Part shown: positions 21,786 through 32,431 of the stretch, one piece after another
Layout: each line of letters begins with the position of its first letter
Numbering within the stretch: position 1 is the first letter of the stretch
From: Undaria pinnatifida
Taxonomy: Eukaryota > Sar > Phaeophyceae > Laminariales > Alariaceae
NCBI GenBank assembly: GCA_012845835.1
Contig: JABAKD010000002.1
Coordinates: forward strand, 26,161,210-26,225,209
Length of the DNA stretch: 64,000 bases
Reading direction: 5' to 3'
The notes under the pieces: model-generated
Told to the model about the DNA's origin: nothing
Seen by the model: only the letters and a program-made list of their open reading frames with translations
The model's database searches: none
Position numbers and translations under genes: made by a program

Positions 21786-22197
21786 CGTGAAAAGCCCTGA
21801 AAATTTCACCCGCCAACGTAGACGTATACTGAAGCAACAACTAAATCCAATGGTCATGACGGATGGGCAAGACCTAGACATATTTACCAATGAAGTATAC
21901 TACTTATGGGATGAACTGGTGGACCTGAGAGAGGTATTCAACGATGACAGCATACTGGGCATAGTGCTGGAAGGACTCACGGATGAATACCTGCAAATAA
22001 AATACAGCGCCGAAGCAGATGATGACTTCACACTCGACCGAGCTGTGATAACAATGCGTAATAAGTACGCAAATCGAGCTATGCGAAACGGGCCTTCGCG
22101 AAAATTGAAGGGGCGTGAGTCTGCTATGTTAGTCACTTCAACACCCTCAGCAGTAGTGACCTATTCACACTGCAAAAAGCCAGGCCATCGATTCTAA

Positions 22198-23177
22198 AAT
22201 TGCTTTAAACGCAAGGGAACGATGTCGGGAAAAAAACCTCCCCCAGCAGCTCGAAAGAAAATCGTGGTGTAGCCTGCATAATACCGATCGCCACGATAAT
22301 AGCGACTGTCGGTCTCAAAAGCGGGACGACAGCATAACCCGTCGCCCTCGTCCTGGTCAACAAAATGGCCGGCATAATAACAACCGCAGTGCTCACGCCG
22401 GCATAATAACAAAATGGCCGGCATAATAACAACTGAGTGTGTTTAGACAAAAACCATCACTGCTGAGCCACCAGTCAGCGCGGATTGCTAGCTCACTCAG
22501 TGGCTATGGGATATCTGTAACGAAAAGCACATCTGGGGCGCGCCTTGAGGGGTTGACCGTCAGCGCCGACCACTAGCTCAATGGTGACGGGTTATTTCTA
22601 ACAGAGTACGCATAATCTAGTAGATTATCTCGCTGTAACGAACGACAAAGATGGGATCTTACGGAGTGTCGCCAAAAGAGCAGGGAGGCGAATGCAATGA
22701 CCGCGCACGAACCCGTCCGTTTTGCCGAGAACGTCAACGTTTGCCTCTGCGGGAATCGGAGTGCTTTGCTCGGCCAGTGCTACGGTATAGGAATAGCACC
22801 CCATGTTCATGTGGGAAGCGCTATGGCACAGCAATGATGCTTGACAGCGTACAGTGGTTCAGTCTTCTCTTTCTTTCATCGGCCTTGCTTGGAAAAACAC
22901 GTGGTGGATGCCAGAGTTTTCAGGATTATGAACCCGTTTGGACACGTCGTACGGCTTCATAATCCAGGAAACCCTGTTAAGCAGCGTCTGAACGCCGTTG
23001 CTTTTCCACAAGAACGCAGCAGGGAGCTTCCGACGGCTCAACCCCTATACCCGCCCGAAACCTGGCTTTGAGAAAGATGGAAGTGCAAGTTGATGACCAA
23101 AACCCCATTGCCTAAGGTTACAACGAGTTAGTTCTGGCCAAAAACAAAATCGGTTTCCAACGATGTGGGGTATATAT
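22198..23177. other. No gene recognised
   Basis: Includes 'ggccggcataataacaa' repeated near 22370, 22400 and 22415, and two tRNA-like A-box stretches ('gctagctcactcagtgg' near 22488 and 'ctagctcaatggtgac' near 22572). The plus-strand frames at 22651-23071 have no recognised domain. Confidence 0.4.
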
Positions 23178-23547
23178 TGTAAGGCTTAGTTTGGGTAAGC
23201 TATTGGTTAACCTTTTGCAAGTGGTCAAGCGGACTAATACCCCACTAATTCTTTAACAAATGGCGTCGTCGACATACCACGGGTTTTTTGGATCGTGGGT
23301 TCGAGTCCCACATCCGCCATAATCAACGTTTTCAGACTTAGCCCATGTCGAACTTGGAAAATACTCTCCCTTGTATCCCCAGGAAATGAAGCCGCTTGGA
23401 TATTGACAGGTCCGCCCGTATATCCGGCCGACCTGCTACACCGCTGTTTCAGGAGGGGGGGAGTGTTATGAGGCTTAGTTTGGGTAAGCTATTGGTTAAC
23501 CTTTCGCAACTGATCAAACGGACTAATACCCCACTAATTCCTCAACA
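23178..23547 (+). mobile_element. TRIM retroelement, copy A (fossil)
   Basis: Two short LTR-like direct repeats, 23178-23258 and 23464-23547, run from TGT(TAT)AAGGCTTAG to …TTAACA/TCAACA. Directly after the first is a primer-binding-like TGGCGTCGTCGACATACC (23261); directly before the second is a purine tract (GGAGGGGGGGAG). Flanks TATAT and TATAC agree with a 5-bp target duplication. About 370 bp, no coding capacity: a terminal-repeat retrotransposon in miniature. The inside also carries a tRNA B-box-like GGGTTCGAGTCCCAC. Confidence 0.7.
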
Positions 23548-23754
23548 TATACATAGTGCGTTAGTCCACTATCAGTTGAGGAGCCCTGAAAAGTCGTATA
23601 TCTATACATTTTTTCAGGGGGGGGAGGCAAAAAGTGCTATGTACCCCTACTGTAGCACGCCTCTTTTTGGTGGAGGCCGTGGGTCATCCTACCGTAAGGG
23701 TTACACTTTTCAGGCCCAACATTTTTTCTCGTTTTATTTGTTGTGAATTCCTTA

Positions 23755-23955
23755 AACGAGGAACTGCGGGTTTTGGGCTGATACTTTTACGGGTACCGTG
23801 TTTCAGGACTAGCGCATAGAAGCGTTGGTCGGATTGCGCGATCGAATGCCTTCGAAGGCGTGTTTCGGGTGAAGAAAAATCTTAAGCTCCTCATGTTAGG
23901 AGCTCGGAAAATTCTTAGAATGTGCTGCACCCCACCCCTACCGTGGGATGACTCC
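23755..23955. mobile_element. R1 MITE copy
   Basis: 'gactagcgcatagaagcgttggtcgg', 'gccttcgaaggcgtg', 'aagctcctcatgttaggagctcgg' and 'taccgtgggatgactc' in R1 order. Confidence 0.65.
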
Positions 23956-23960
23956 CGAGT

Positions 23961-24275
23961 TTTTTTGTTTTTTGTTTTTCTCACACATTTACTTTGCAGC
24001 TTCTGGACAAGCCGTGGTCACAGGTGCCGTCCCTTCTTCCCCCCGGTTCTTGCCTCCAATTTTTGTCGCGCATAGGGTTCAGCAATCCCACTGCTCGTCG
24101 AATTTTCGTCGAGTGTTGCTAACTCACGCTCGTCTCGCGCTTTCCGCAAGTCAATTTATGCACAAGAAAAAGTCCTCACGAATTTATACGAGTATTCACT
24201 CGGCGGGGCTGGAACTCACGAAACTGACCTGACCAGGCTCGGGGATAACCTGATACGCCACCGGGGCGACCGGTC
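23961..24275 (-). mobile_element. S1 SINE, full-length reverse copy
   Basis: Reverse complement of the S1 copy at 12432-12750 from T-rich tail (about 23961) through 'ctggacaagccgtggtcac' and 'gcatagggttcagcaatccc' to the tRNA-like head ending 'gccaccggggcgaccgg'. It directly abuts an R1 end. Confidence 0.75.
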
Positions 24276-24566
24276 ATAGAGTTACTGTACCCCCACGCCT
24301 GCACGACCCACGGACGCAAAAATCCAAACGGCACGCAAACGTGAACAGGTTTTGGTCCTTCAGCCCTTTTGGAACAACTGCGTTTTTCGGGGGTGGGGGG
24401 AGAGGGAGACGCGTGCTTGGAAATACGGTAGTAGTGTGGGACTAAAGAGTATCGGCCCTCTCACAGGAAAAACCTTAAACCTGGCTGTAGGCTAGCCTCC
24501 TTATTCAGGCGGAGCAAGCGAGAAAAGGGGTAGATTTCTTACAATTTGTACAATAGGCGGCACGCA

Positions 24567-24769
24567 CCAAGGCTACTTGTACATACTTTTTTTTAATGTA
24601 TTTTCCTTTTAATTCCACGCTAACTTTTTTTCTTGAAAGTCTGCCTTCGTATGAGCGGGCCGACACCGCAAGGCTACTTGTACATACTTTTTTTTAATAT
24701 ATTTTCCTTTTAATTCCACGCTAACTTTTTTTCTTGAAAGTCTGCCTTCGTATGAGCGGGCCGACACCG
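24567..24769 (+). repeat. Tandem duplication, 101-bp unit
   Basis: Starts 'caaggctacttgtacatac' at 24568 and again at 24669, both ending 'tgagcgggccgacaccgc'. A single base difference (aatgta/aatata) is visible. Confidence 0.9.
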
Positions 24770-25335
24770 CATTTGCGGTGTACCGTGGTAAAGGGATAGA
24801 CAGATAAGCCGCACGTCTCCCTGATCTAAGAGGAGCGAAGAGGGGACGTCATCGGATCGATTTTTACGAATTCACGGGACAACGCCGTCGCCGGGCGGTA
24901 ATGCGGTAATGGTGTGTACCCTTTGCCACGACGGATTCCACACACGCTACGCTAGAGATACCAGGTAGAATTTCTGGCTCAAAACTTTCTCCTGCCTGGC
25001 GAGGGTGGGCTTCGTAACCTAACAACCTGCCTATTGTGGTCGGAATGCCATTTGTGTTTTTTTTGTTGTTTTCGGTCGCGCATGGGACTGTCCACCGGGG
25101 TTCCGCTTTCCGTGTTTCTCGAATGCCCTCTATCGTAGCAGCACGCATCGCATCGAGTCCCTCAATCTCCAGGAAAATACTGGCGCTAGTGCGAATGGAA
25201 AGACGACTTTAGAATTGTCGGACTCCGCCAGCAGCCCACGGAAGATATTGAAAGAAGTCGTCGCACCGTACGCAGACTCTCCCTATTTTCTCTCGCTCCG
25301 AGTCGGCGTACCAACAACGCGCCGCGGAAGAGTCG
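24770..25335. other. No gene seen
   Basis: Non-coding; overlapping frames on both strands without recognised domain. Confidence 0.4.
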
Positions 25336-25570
25336 TTCTGCGGTAGCGCCCCAACTTTTCTTTAGCAAAATCGCCGGTTTAGAAAGCAGCTCCCGGCCGA
25401 ATTTCCTCGAACACGGTGCCCCTTGCCAACCCGACGTCATTCTTCGATAGCCCTTTGCAAACAAGAAGATATTTGAAGACATTTTTTTCATAGCATCCTT
25501 GATCGTGTCGAGTAGCCATGATTCGTTCGTTAGAGAAACTCGCTGGTTTTTGGGGGGGGCTATTGTAGAA
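25336..25570 (+). mobile_element. R3 MITE copy
   Basis: TTCTGCGGTAGC at the left and GGCTATTGTAGAA at the right, with the R3 body between ('aaaatcgccggttt', 'agctcccggccg', 'ccctttgcaaacaagaa'). Confidence 0.7.
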
Positions 25571-26109
25571 ATCAATCGGAAGAATGAAAACGCTACGACT
25601 CGGCAGCAGCTTCGAGACTATCTGTGTCAGCCGCAGCGATGGAGGAGGTGGCAGGGCGGGGCGGGGGCGTCGAAAGTGATGTACCCCCGAGGATCGGTGC
25701 TGGCGCGGCCGGACGGGAAGGGCACATTTCGAGACGGGCGTTGCAGCGCGAGCTGGGCCCGCAGCGACAGTCAAAAATGATCGTGGAGGCGGAATACGCG
25801 GTGAATCGAAGCCCGATCGAGCCAACGGGCGAGAGATCCCAGAGAGGCCGCAACCATGATCGACAGCGCCAAACGCGGCGCCTGCAGTGGATACTTTTCC
25901 CCGTTTTCCAGGTCCTACACCTTGAGCCTTGTTGTATGAGGGGAAACGTGGTTCGAAGACGGCATCGCAGTCAGAGGTGACGAATGGGTTGATGAGTCAG
26001 GAGAGACAAGGGGCGGACGTCATCTGGTCAGCGATCGCGATGGCGTCAGCAGGCCCCATGGGGTGCTCGTGGGCTATTGGTTATATGGGGCTATCGACAG
26101 TAGAACATG
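25571..26109. other. No gene recognised
   Basis: GC-rich with overlapping frames on both strands; no domain recognised. Confidence 0.35.
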
Positions 26110-26225
26110 CAGTCACAGTGGCTAAAGTGGTTATGGTCATGCTGGGACTCGAACCCACGCATCTCCTGCTCAAAGAAAGCGGACGATCTACTCACCAAGC
26201 CATAGTGACGTCATTGAATGGTCTA
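26110..26225 (-). mobile_element. tRNA-like SINE head (S2-type), reverse
   Basis: On the minus strand an A-box-like TATGGCTTGGTGAG and a B-box GGGTTCGAGTCCCAGC lie at near-tRNA spacing. The acceptor arms do not pair, so an intact tRNA gene is not claimed. Partial further copies lie in the duplicated unit that follows. Confidence 0.45.
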
Positions 26226-26240
26226 GCGGATAGTGCTATG

Positions 26241-26600
26241 TAACCAACATGGAAAAGGTGCTCAGAAGCGGACACTCTATCCACAAAGCCATGGTCAAGC
26301 CACTTACTCTTGCAGTGGATAGTGCTACGCTTCAGTATAAACAAGACTTTTCACAGGTCGGGTCACTCCTCGTGGGTCGAATCAAATCATGATCACCCGA
26401 CCCGACCCGACCCGACCCAACCCGACCCAACCTGACCCGATCCGTAACCAACATGGAAAAGGTGCTCAGAAGCGGACACTCTATCCACAAAGCCATGGTC
26501 AAGCCACTTACTCTTGCAGTGGATAGTGCTACGCTTCAGTATAAACAAGACTTTTCCCAGGTCGGGTCACTCCTCGTGGGTCGAATCAAATCATGATCAC
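26241..26600. repeat. Tandem duplication, 204-bp unit, with hAT-type end
   Basis: 'taaccaacatggaaaaggtgctcag' starts at 26241 and again at 26445. Each unit runs through a tRNA-like piece into 'caagacttttc-caggtcgggtcac' (26342 and 26546), which resembles the hAT-family end CAGGGCTTTTCACGGGTCGG. The first unit has a short GACCC run; the second runs into the long satellite. Confidence 0.85.
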
Positions 26601-27530
26601 CCGACCCGGCCCGACCCGGCCCGACCCGACCCGACCCGACCCGACCCGACCCGACCCGACCCGACCCGACCCGACCCGACCCGACCCGACCCGACCGACC
26701 CGACCCGACCCGACCCGACCCGACCCGACCCGACCCGACCCGACCGACCCGACCCGACCCGACCCGACCCGACCCGACCCGACCCGACCCGACCCGACCC
26801 GACCCGACCCGACCCGACCCGACCCGACCCGACCCGACCTGGCTCGACCCGACCCGACCCGACCCGACCCGACCCGACCCGACCCGACCCGACCCGACCC
26901 GACCCGACCCGACCCGACCCGACCCGACCAGACCCGACCCGACCCGACCCGACCCGACCCGACCCGACCCGACCCGACCCGACCCGACCCGACCCGACCC
27001 GACCCGACCCGACCCGACCCGACCCGACCCGACCCGACCCGACCCGACCCGACCCGACCCGACCCGACCCGACCCGACCCGACCCGACCCGACCCGACCC
27101 GACCCGACCGACCCGACCCGACCCGACCCGACCCGACCCGACCCGACCCGACCCGACCCGACCCGACCCGACCCGACCCGACCCGACCCGACCCGACCCG
27201 ACCCGACCCGACCCGACCCGACCCGACCCGACCGACCCGACCCGACCCGACCCGACCCGACCCGACCTGGCTCGACCCGACCCGACCCGACCCGACCCGA
27301 CCCGACCCGACCCGACCCGACCCGACCCGACCCGACCCGACCCGACCCGACCCGACCCGACCCGACCCGACCCGACCCGACCCGACCCGACCCGACCCGA
27401 CCCGACCCGACCCGACTCGACCCGATCCGACCCGACCGGACCCGATCCGGCCCGACCCGACCAGACTCGAGCCGACCCGACACTACCAGACCCGAGCCGA
27501 TCCGACTCGACCCGACCTAACCCAACCCCT
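26600..27530. repeat. (GACCC)n satellite, about 930 bp
   Basis: Some 180 tandem pentamers, nearly pure, broken by four 4-mers (GACC near 26695, 26743, 27108, 27231), two 'gacctggctcg' variants (26838, 27266) and one GACCA (26930). The 3' end decays after 27415. Since 15 bases make five codons, every frame stays open and gives PDPTR or RVGSG repeats on both strands; I see no reason to call a protein. Confidence 0.97.
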
Positions 27531-28920
27531 GAGATTAGAAAAGGGAAATGGTCAAAGGGAGGTATACCACCGATTTTTGCGGTCATTTGAGGGTACAGGA
27601 AAAACACGGACGCGGAACGTGCCCGCGCTTGCCCCCAACGGCCTAAAATTCAATTCTGACGCGCTGGCACGGCACCCGCAGCGCATGGCAAGAACGCACC
27701 TTTTTTTCTTCGGGCACGGTATTTTGGACAAACGGGGGCGTGGCAAAGGAAGGGGCAACATAGTCTCCCCTTTTGACTAAACGTGGGGGTGTACACCCCA
27801 CAAAAATATACCAGATTTATCCTCTACCCCCTTTTGACTACATTTGTCCCCCCTTTGACCGAAAACCATACCCCCGCTTGGCCGCTTCTAACACCTTCAG
27901 AAGCGAGTACAGCGGGGACGGCTGCACATCACCGCTCAACGGCCCAAATAGATCACGTGCGGAACATCCAGTAGTTGCGAGTAGCTGCGATCGTTTATCT
28001 CCGGTTCAACAACGCAACAGCAAATAAACAAAACAAAACAAATATTTAAGGGTATGTACGAAGACAAACGGCAAAAATATTTGCTTCTTGTGAAATTTAA
28101 TCGGAGAACCAGAACACACAACCCTTCTCTTTATGCAAGTATTACGAGGTCGTGGGCACGTCCAGCCCGAGGTGCTGTGCTCGGCGTAGTCAGCGCTGAC
28201 TGTGGGTCAGTCGTTACGGTGCACATTGAACGAAAGCACAATCTGGGGTGCGTCTGCCTGTTAACCATTGGAGGGCAGATTTAACCCAAGGGGTTAGTCC
28301 GATGAGTTGCCCAAAAGCGCGTCGCAATCAATCGCCGCTCGAGACGCGGTCATCCCGCTGTCTATGGACGGGTTTGGGTGACTAAAGAAGCATGGTCTAG
28401 AGTAATCGTACCCGTCAACAGAGACAGGGGCTACGCCCTGCGCATCGCAACTAACTGTCGCGAGATCGGTCTGTGACCGCCAGGAGATATCCCGGATTCA
28501 TCCCCGGTTTTCCTCGGTCGACGAACTATGGGAAACTTTTGGTGGTGAAGGGAGAATCATCGTCTAAAGCAGTACCCGTACCCCCAACGAGGCAAGGCAA
28601 GGGCTAGGCTCTGAGACCAAAAGCGGGGCTTCGAGAGTGGGCTCCGCTGAGGAAGCAATAGCGAGCACTTCTGCGCGTTGGTCGGTAGGGGCACCACATA
28701 GTTCGTGCGTAGCTTGTATGTCGTAACTCATGTACTTGCCTGTGAAGTGTACGAGTGCTCACAAACCAGGGTCCCGTTGGAAGGAACTAATAACTCCCCC
28801 GCGGGCAGCTGACGTCGCCCGCTACGCTCGCGCAAGGAACAATGACACTAAATGTGGAGGGGGCAGAAATAAGAGGTCCATGATTTGTTCCAACTAGCAG
28901 GTTGATACTGTCAAGAGGGG
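27531..28920. other. No gene seen
   Basis: Mostly unique-looking non-coding sequence. Near 28230 'gaacgaaagcacaatctgggg' resembles a stretch near 22520. A minus-strand frame near 28690-28780 faintly resembles an RNase H domain (TDQRAEVLAI) but is too short to call. Confidence 0.35.
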
Positions 28921-29556
28921 CTACTTGTGCAGAGCTGATTGCCCTGTCCTGCGCTGTGTGCTTGTTGGCGATGTCACATTCTCACAAAAAACAAAAATGA
29001 AGAGAGGGAAGATAACAACCTAATGAACAAAGCAAAACGCGAGTACACACGTACATACCGGTACCTGGTACCTGATGCTTCGCACGATACCTGGTACTGC
29101 ATGTCCGAAAGAAAGCATGGCGCAGCACAGAAGAGCACCGCACCGCAGGGCAAGGCACGGCACGGCACACGGCAACGCACAGCGCTGCGCTGCGCTGCTG
29201 AGCTATAGGCGGATTATGAGCTGAACTGGGAGTGCACTTTTTGTAATTCAACAATGCAGTACGTACAAACCTGGTGTAGCAGTACCGGTGCCTGGTATGA
29301 TACTTCGAATGATTCCTGGCATGCACGAAAGAGTAAGTACAGCACAGCACGCAGCACGGCACAGCACGGCACAGCACGGCACAGTACCGAACCGCACGGC
29401 AGGGCACGGCACCGCTCGGCACCGCACGGCGCTGCGCTGATGAGATAGCGCTCGCGGTGGTCTGCTGAGCTGAGATCCAAGCTAGCAGCTGTTGATCCAA
29501 GCTGACGATCCAAGCTGAGCTCAGCTGGCAGCTGGTTTGATGATACTTCGTGTTTC
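28921..29556 (+). repeat. R10 complex repeat with GGCACAGCAC ladders
   Basis: Order: 'ttgtgcagagctgattgccctg', 'gttggcgatgtcac', 'gcgagtacacacgtacata', two GGCAC/GCACA ladders (about 29110-29200 and 29335-29440), 'aattcaacaatgcagtacgtac', and an AGCTGAGCTCAGCTGG end. The same order occurs reversed at 62266-62865. Element class unknown; the Cys/Ala/Arg-rich frames are repeat products. Confidence 0.75.
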
Positions 29557-29626
29557 TCAGAAACAAAGGTGAAGGAAGAAATTAAGCAAAAGCTGGACCG
29601 TTCCACAAGTAAAAAAAGGAGGCTGT

Positions 29627-30302
29627 TATGGTACGGCCTTGGAATGGCAGGTGGCAGCATGTCAACAATGTATTATCCTGTTAACAAAGCCGGAGAGCCA
29701 ATACTGAGCACCGAGTTGACCTTAAGAAGGTGACGCTCGGCAGACAAGGTGACACCCCCAGCGCCATCATAGAGGAGGTGGAAACCGCCGCCTTTGGCTG
29801 TGGGGTTTACGGCATAGATCGATACGCCAGTCGTAGCGTGGTCGGAAAACGTCAGCTTGCTGAAAACCCGTTTATCTCGCGGTCGAGGGGGCAAAGCGCG
29901 ATAAGACGTGTGTTAAAACGCATCCGACTATCTCGACCCAGCAACAACGCGTGCTGCATAACCGACGGACGAACTACGTAGGCCCACACTGCGAGGGAAC
30001 TCGTCGGCTCCTTGTTACTGAAAAATTGGACGCCCAGGCGGATAATGGTCGAGGTCCTCAGATGAGAAGATTAGACAAAGCCACCCCATGAACGAGAGCT
30101 GCAGAGCCTATCAGTTCAGAGGTGTGGGAGCGGATATTGATTGGGTTTTGAGGAGCGTGCCTTCGGCTCATGTTCTGGCTCGTAGACCCGGGGTTTCTCC
30201 GAATATCCCACATTTGTGCATGTACTTCGAAGTATGTGCGGCTCATCAGAGTGGGCTAGTGTTATGGCACGGCTTTGGAATGGCAGGTAATTACCTCAAC
30301 AA
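29627..30302 (+). repeat. Pair of about 43-bp direct repeats
   Basis: 'tgttatggtacggccttgg' + 'aatggcaggt' near 29627 recurs as 'tgttatggcacggctttgg' + 'aatggcaggt' near 30260, each ending in CAACA soon after. TG…CA ends recall very short LTRs, but no primer site or purine tract was recognised. Confidence 0.4.
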
Positions 30303-31433
30303 GGGGTGATTGACGGCCGTTTCTGTATTGTTAGGACGGCGTTATGCATTCGGGATAATCAGGAGACAGAAAGGACACGCGCCCTTCCATCTCAGTTGTC
30401 AGGACTCTGAGGGAATAATATCAAGCTGATTCTCTCCTGCTTTTGAACTCAAGAAAGTGAGTAACACCGAGGACATGCTTACTTGGCAGACCTGCAGGGA
30501 TACCCTATCTATGCGTCTTACCCCGTCAACTTAATAACAAGAAGACGGCGTTCAAGTGGGAGAAGCGTCTTGAGAGGCCAGAGATGTACCAACGGAGCCG
30601 GCTCAGGAAAAAGACAATGGCAAGTAAGTCTGTGGTACGAAAAGATGGAAGGTATCAACGAAAACTACACTCATTCGTAGTTGTACGACAAGGTTCTGCG
30701 CTGACGCACAACGCTATGCCAAGGCGATTCCAAGACCACATTAGGCAATAATAGGAGGGTCGGCGAATTTGATATGGTTTTGTAATATAATAATAATGCT
30801 GATTAACCTTACTTAGATTAATTTCTGGCGCCTACGTCCTACATACGTAACAGGGCAGTGCTGGCTGACGCCGGGACGCCAGCCTAAACTAAACGCGATG
30901 TCAACACTCACTCTGCAGCTGCTAGCCGCTGTAGTGGTGGCATTTTTAACGTAGTGTCCATCCGACAATGCTATCTATCTAGACTATTATGCTTGTTACG
31001 GACCATATCATAGCGCTAAGAATGATATCAGATGTGATATCAGCATTATTATCATTATAAATAGCGTGTCACGAATTAATGCACTAACTGTTGAACGCTG
31101 TTGCGGACAGTATTGCGCTGGATGCTGCAATCCCAGCATCGACGCAAACGCTAAAAAGTTAGCTTTGAACGACTCGTCGAGTAGAGCAGTTACTAATAAT
31201 ACCATTTTTATGGTTGTGTTCGTTATAAATTGCTAAAAAACTACGTACGTACTACTGCTTGCTACCAGGTACCAAAGGTATTATACAATCCCCTTGCCGG
31301 TGATAGATAGATGAGCCTGGTACTACACCGGTCCGGTATATGATGTGTTCTGAACCAACGGCATCTTCTGAGAAAATAAACTTACTTGTGGCCCGCTACT
31401 CTGCACGCTCTCAGTGCAGCAGTATATCAGAGT
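30303..31433. other. No gene seen
   Basis: AT-rich non-coding sequence; ATGATATCAGATGTGATATCA near 31020 is a small inverted repeat. Confidence 0.4.
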
Positions 31434-31500
31434 TACTGGAGCCTGATCCGTGACCACGGACTTGATTATGCGAGTCAATGTGAGAACAACAACAAACTGC
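31434..31500 (+). mobile_element. S3 SINE 3' fragment with AAC tail
   Basis: 'ggagcctgatccgtgaccacggacttgatta' then 'gagtcaatgtgagaacaacaacaaa', matching the S3 copies at 31.7 kb (reverse) and 57.1 kb. Confidence 0.6.
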
Positions 31501-31730
31501 TGTTACTACTGCTGTGATGTTGACAACATAACACCTTCCTGAATAGCGAGGTATCTTGTATCTTACGAAAAAACAGCGGGTAGACTTACATACCCCTGGT
31601 ACCAGAAGGAACAGATCTAATAAGATCTCGAAAATATTTTTTTACATATTTTGAAAAGAATAAAAAATACAACGACTTTTCTCAACGTTTAATTCGTTTC
31701 AATTTTCAAAAATGAAAATTGTTTGTCACT

Positions 31731-31836
31731 TGTTGTTGTTGTTGTTGTTGTTCTCAAATTAACTCGGATAATCAAGTCCGTGGTCACAGGACAGGCTCCA
31801 GTCACTCTCGAGCTGAGAAATACCCCAGGGAAAAAC
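31731..31836 (-). mobile_element. S3 SINE 3' copy, reverse
   Basis: On the minus strand: 'cctggggtatttctcagctcg', 'agagtgactggagcctgtcctgtgaccacggacttg', ending in (AAC)7. A short tandem tail is typical of 3' ends moved by some LINEs. Confidence 0.65.
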
Positions 31837-32084
31837 ACAAACCAAAGGTGGTACACGCATATATCACAGCTGACGCAATTCATGCCTCCACGAGAAACAT
31901 GTAAAAGTGACATCGGGAGTCAGCCTACGACGTGCCAGGTCCATACTGGTGCATACGTCTCACTACTCGACCGACTATACCGCTTGCCACCCAAGAAAGA
32001 CTTGCCACCCAAGAAAGACTATCACGTATATATTGCACGTACGTAGTGCTTATCACTACGCACACGCACGACAGACGCAAGTCA

Positions 32085-32250
32085 ATTGGAAAAAAGAAGC
32101 AAATAATAGAAAAGATAAAGGAAAGGAAAGAAAAGACAAGAAAGCGAAAAAACGAAAAAGGAAAGGAAGGAAAGAAAAGAAAATACTAGAAAAGCAAGAA
32201 AAGACAAGACAAGAAGAGGAAGCAAGGAAAGGAAAAGAGCAAAAAATGTC
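32085..32250. repeat. GAAAG-rich purine tract
   Basis: Almost pure purine for about 160 bases, giving a Lys/Glu-rich frame that is a composition effect. Confidence 0.8.
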
Positions 32251-32431
32251 ATACTAGCAGACCCTAGGAACTGACTAAAGACGGCATTGGGTCAGAGGGT
32301 ATATCGTGCATCATAATTGGCACTGGGGAGAGAACGCAACATGGCGAAGAAGTCAGGGCGGTCTTACGCTATCTTGTGACGGCCATTGGAAGGCCCACAA
32401 ATTTCAAGACGATGATGGCCAGACCTAGACT

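Larger units (their letters stand above)
20087..21799. mobile_element. hAT-like non-autonomous DNA transposon, 1.7 kb
   Basis: The ends are CAGGGCTTTTCACGGGTC on the left and the complement of nearly the same sequence on the right (…GACCCGTGAAAAGCCCTG, ending 21799). It is flanked by a perfect 8-bp direct repeat AAAATTTC at 20079-20086 and 21800-21807. An 8-bp target duplication with CAGGG-type ends is the hAT superfamily signature. Both subterminal zones carry GACCC tandem blocks with a 41-bp period. No transposase is encoded; the middle holds a duplicated 308-bp-spaced block. It sits inside a copia gag remnant. Confidence 0.8.
19604..22197 (+). mobile_element. Ty1/copia-type gag fossil, split by a hAT element
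   Basis: Two coding remnants, about 19604-20078 and 21808-22197, look like the gag part of a Ty1/copia LTR retrotransposon: a charged helical region around 'IRNWHRDNRLLFEFL' in the first, 'LDIFTNEVYYLWDELVDL' and the beginning of a Cys/His knuckle (HCKKPGH) at the end of the second. No protease, integrase, RT or RNase H part is seen here and no LTR can be assigned. The element is broken; its main visible interruption is the insertion described next. The left limit is uncertain. Age: older than the hAT insertion; not otherwise datable from one copy. Confidence 0.7.

Noticed and set aside
26110-26225. tRNA gene on the minus strand
   Set aside because: A- and B-box-like motifs are present, but acceptor and T-stem pairing fails; a SINE head fits better.
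26514-27780. Frames of 315-395 codons on both strands
   Set aside because: They are translations of a pure pentamer satellite and occur in every register; no codon-level signal.
28450-28780. RNase H domain on the minus strand
   Set aside because: Only a short TDQRAEVLAI-like stretch, with stops close on either side; not enough to assign an element.
31907-32257. Lys-rich frame of 116 codons
   Set aside because: Composition effect of the GAAAG-rich purine tract.
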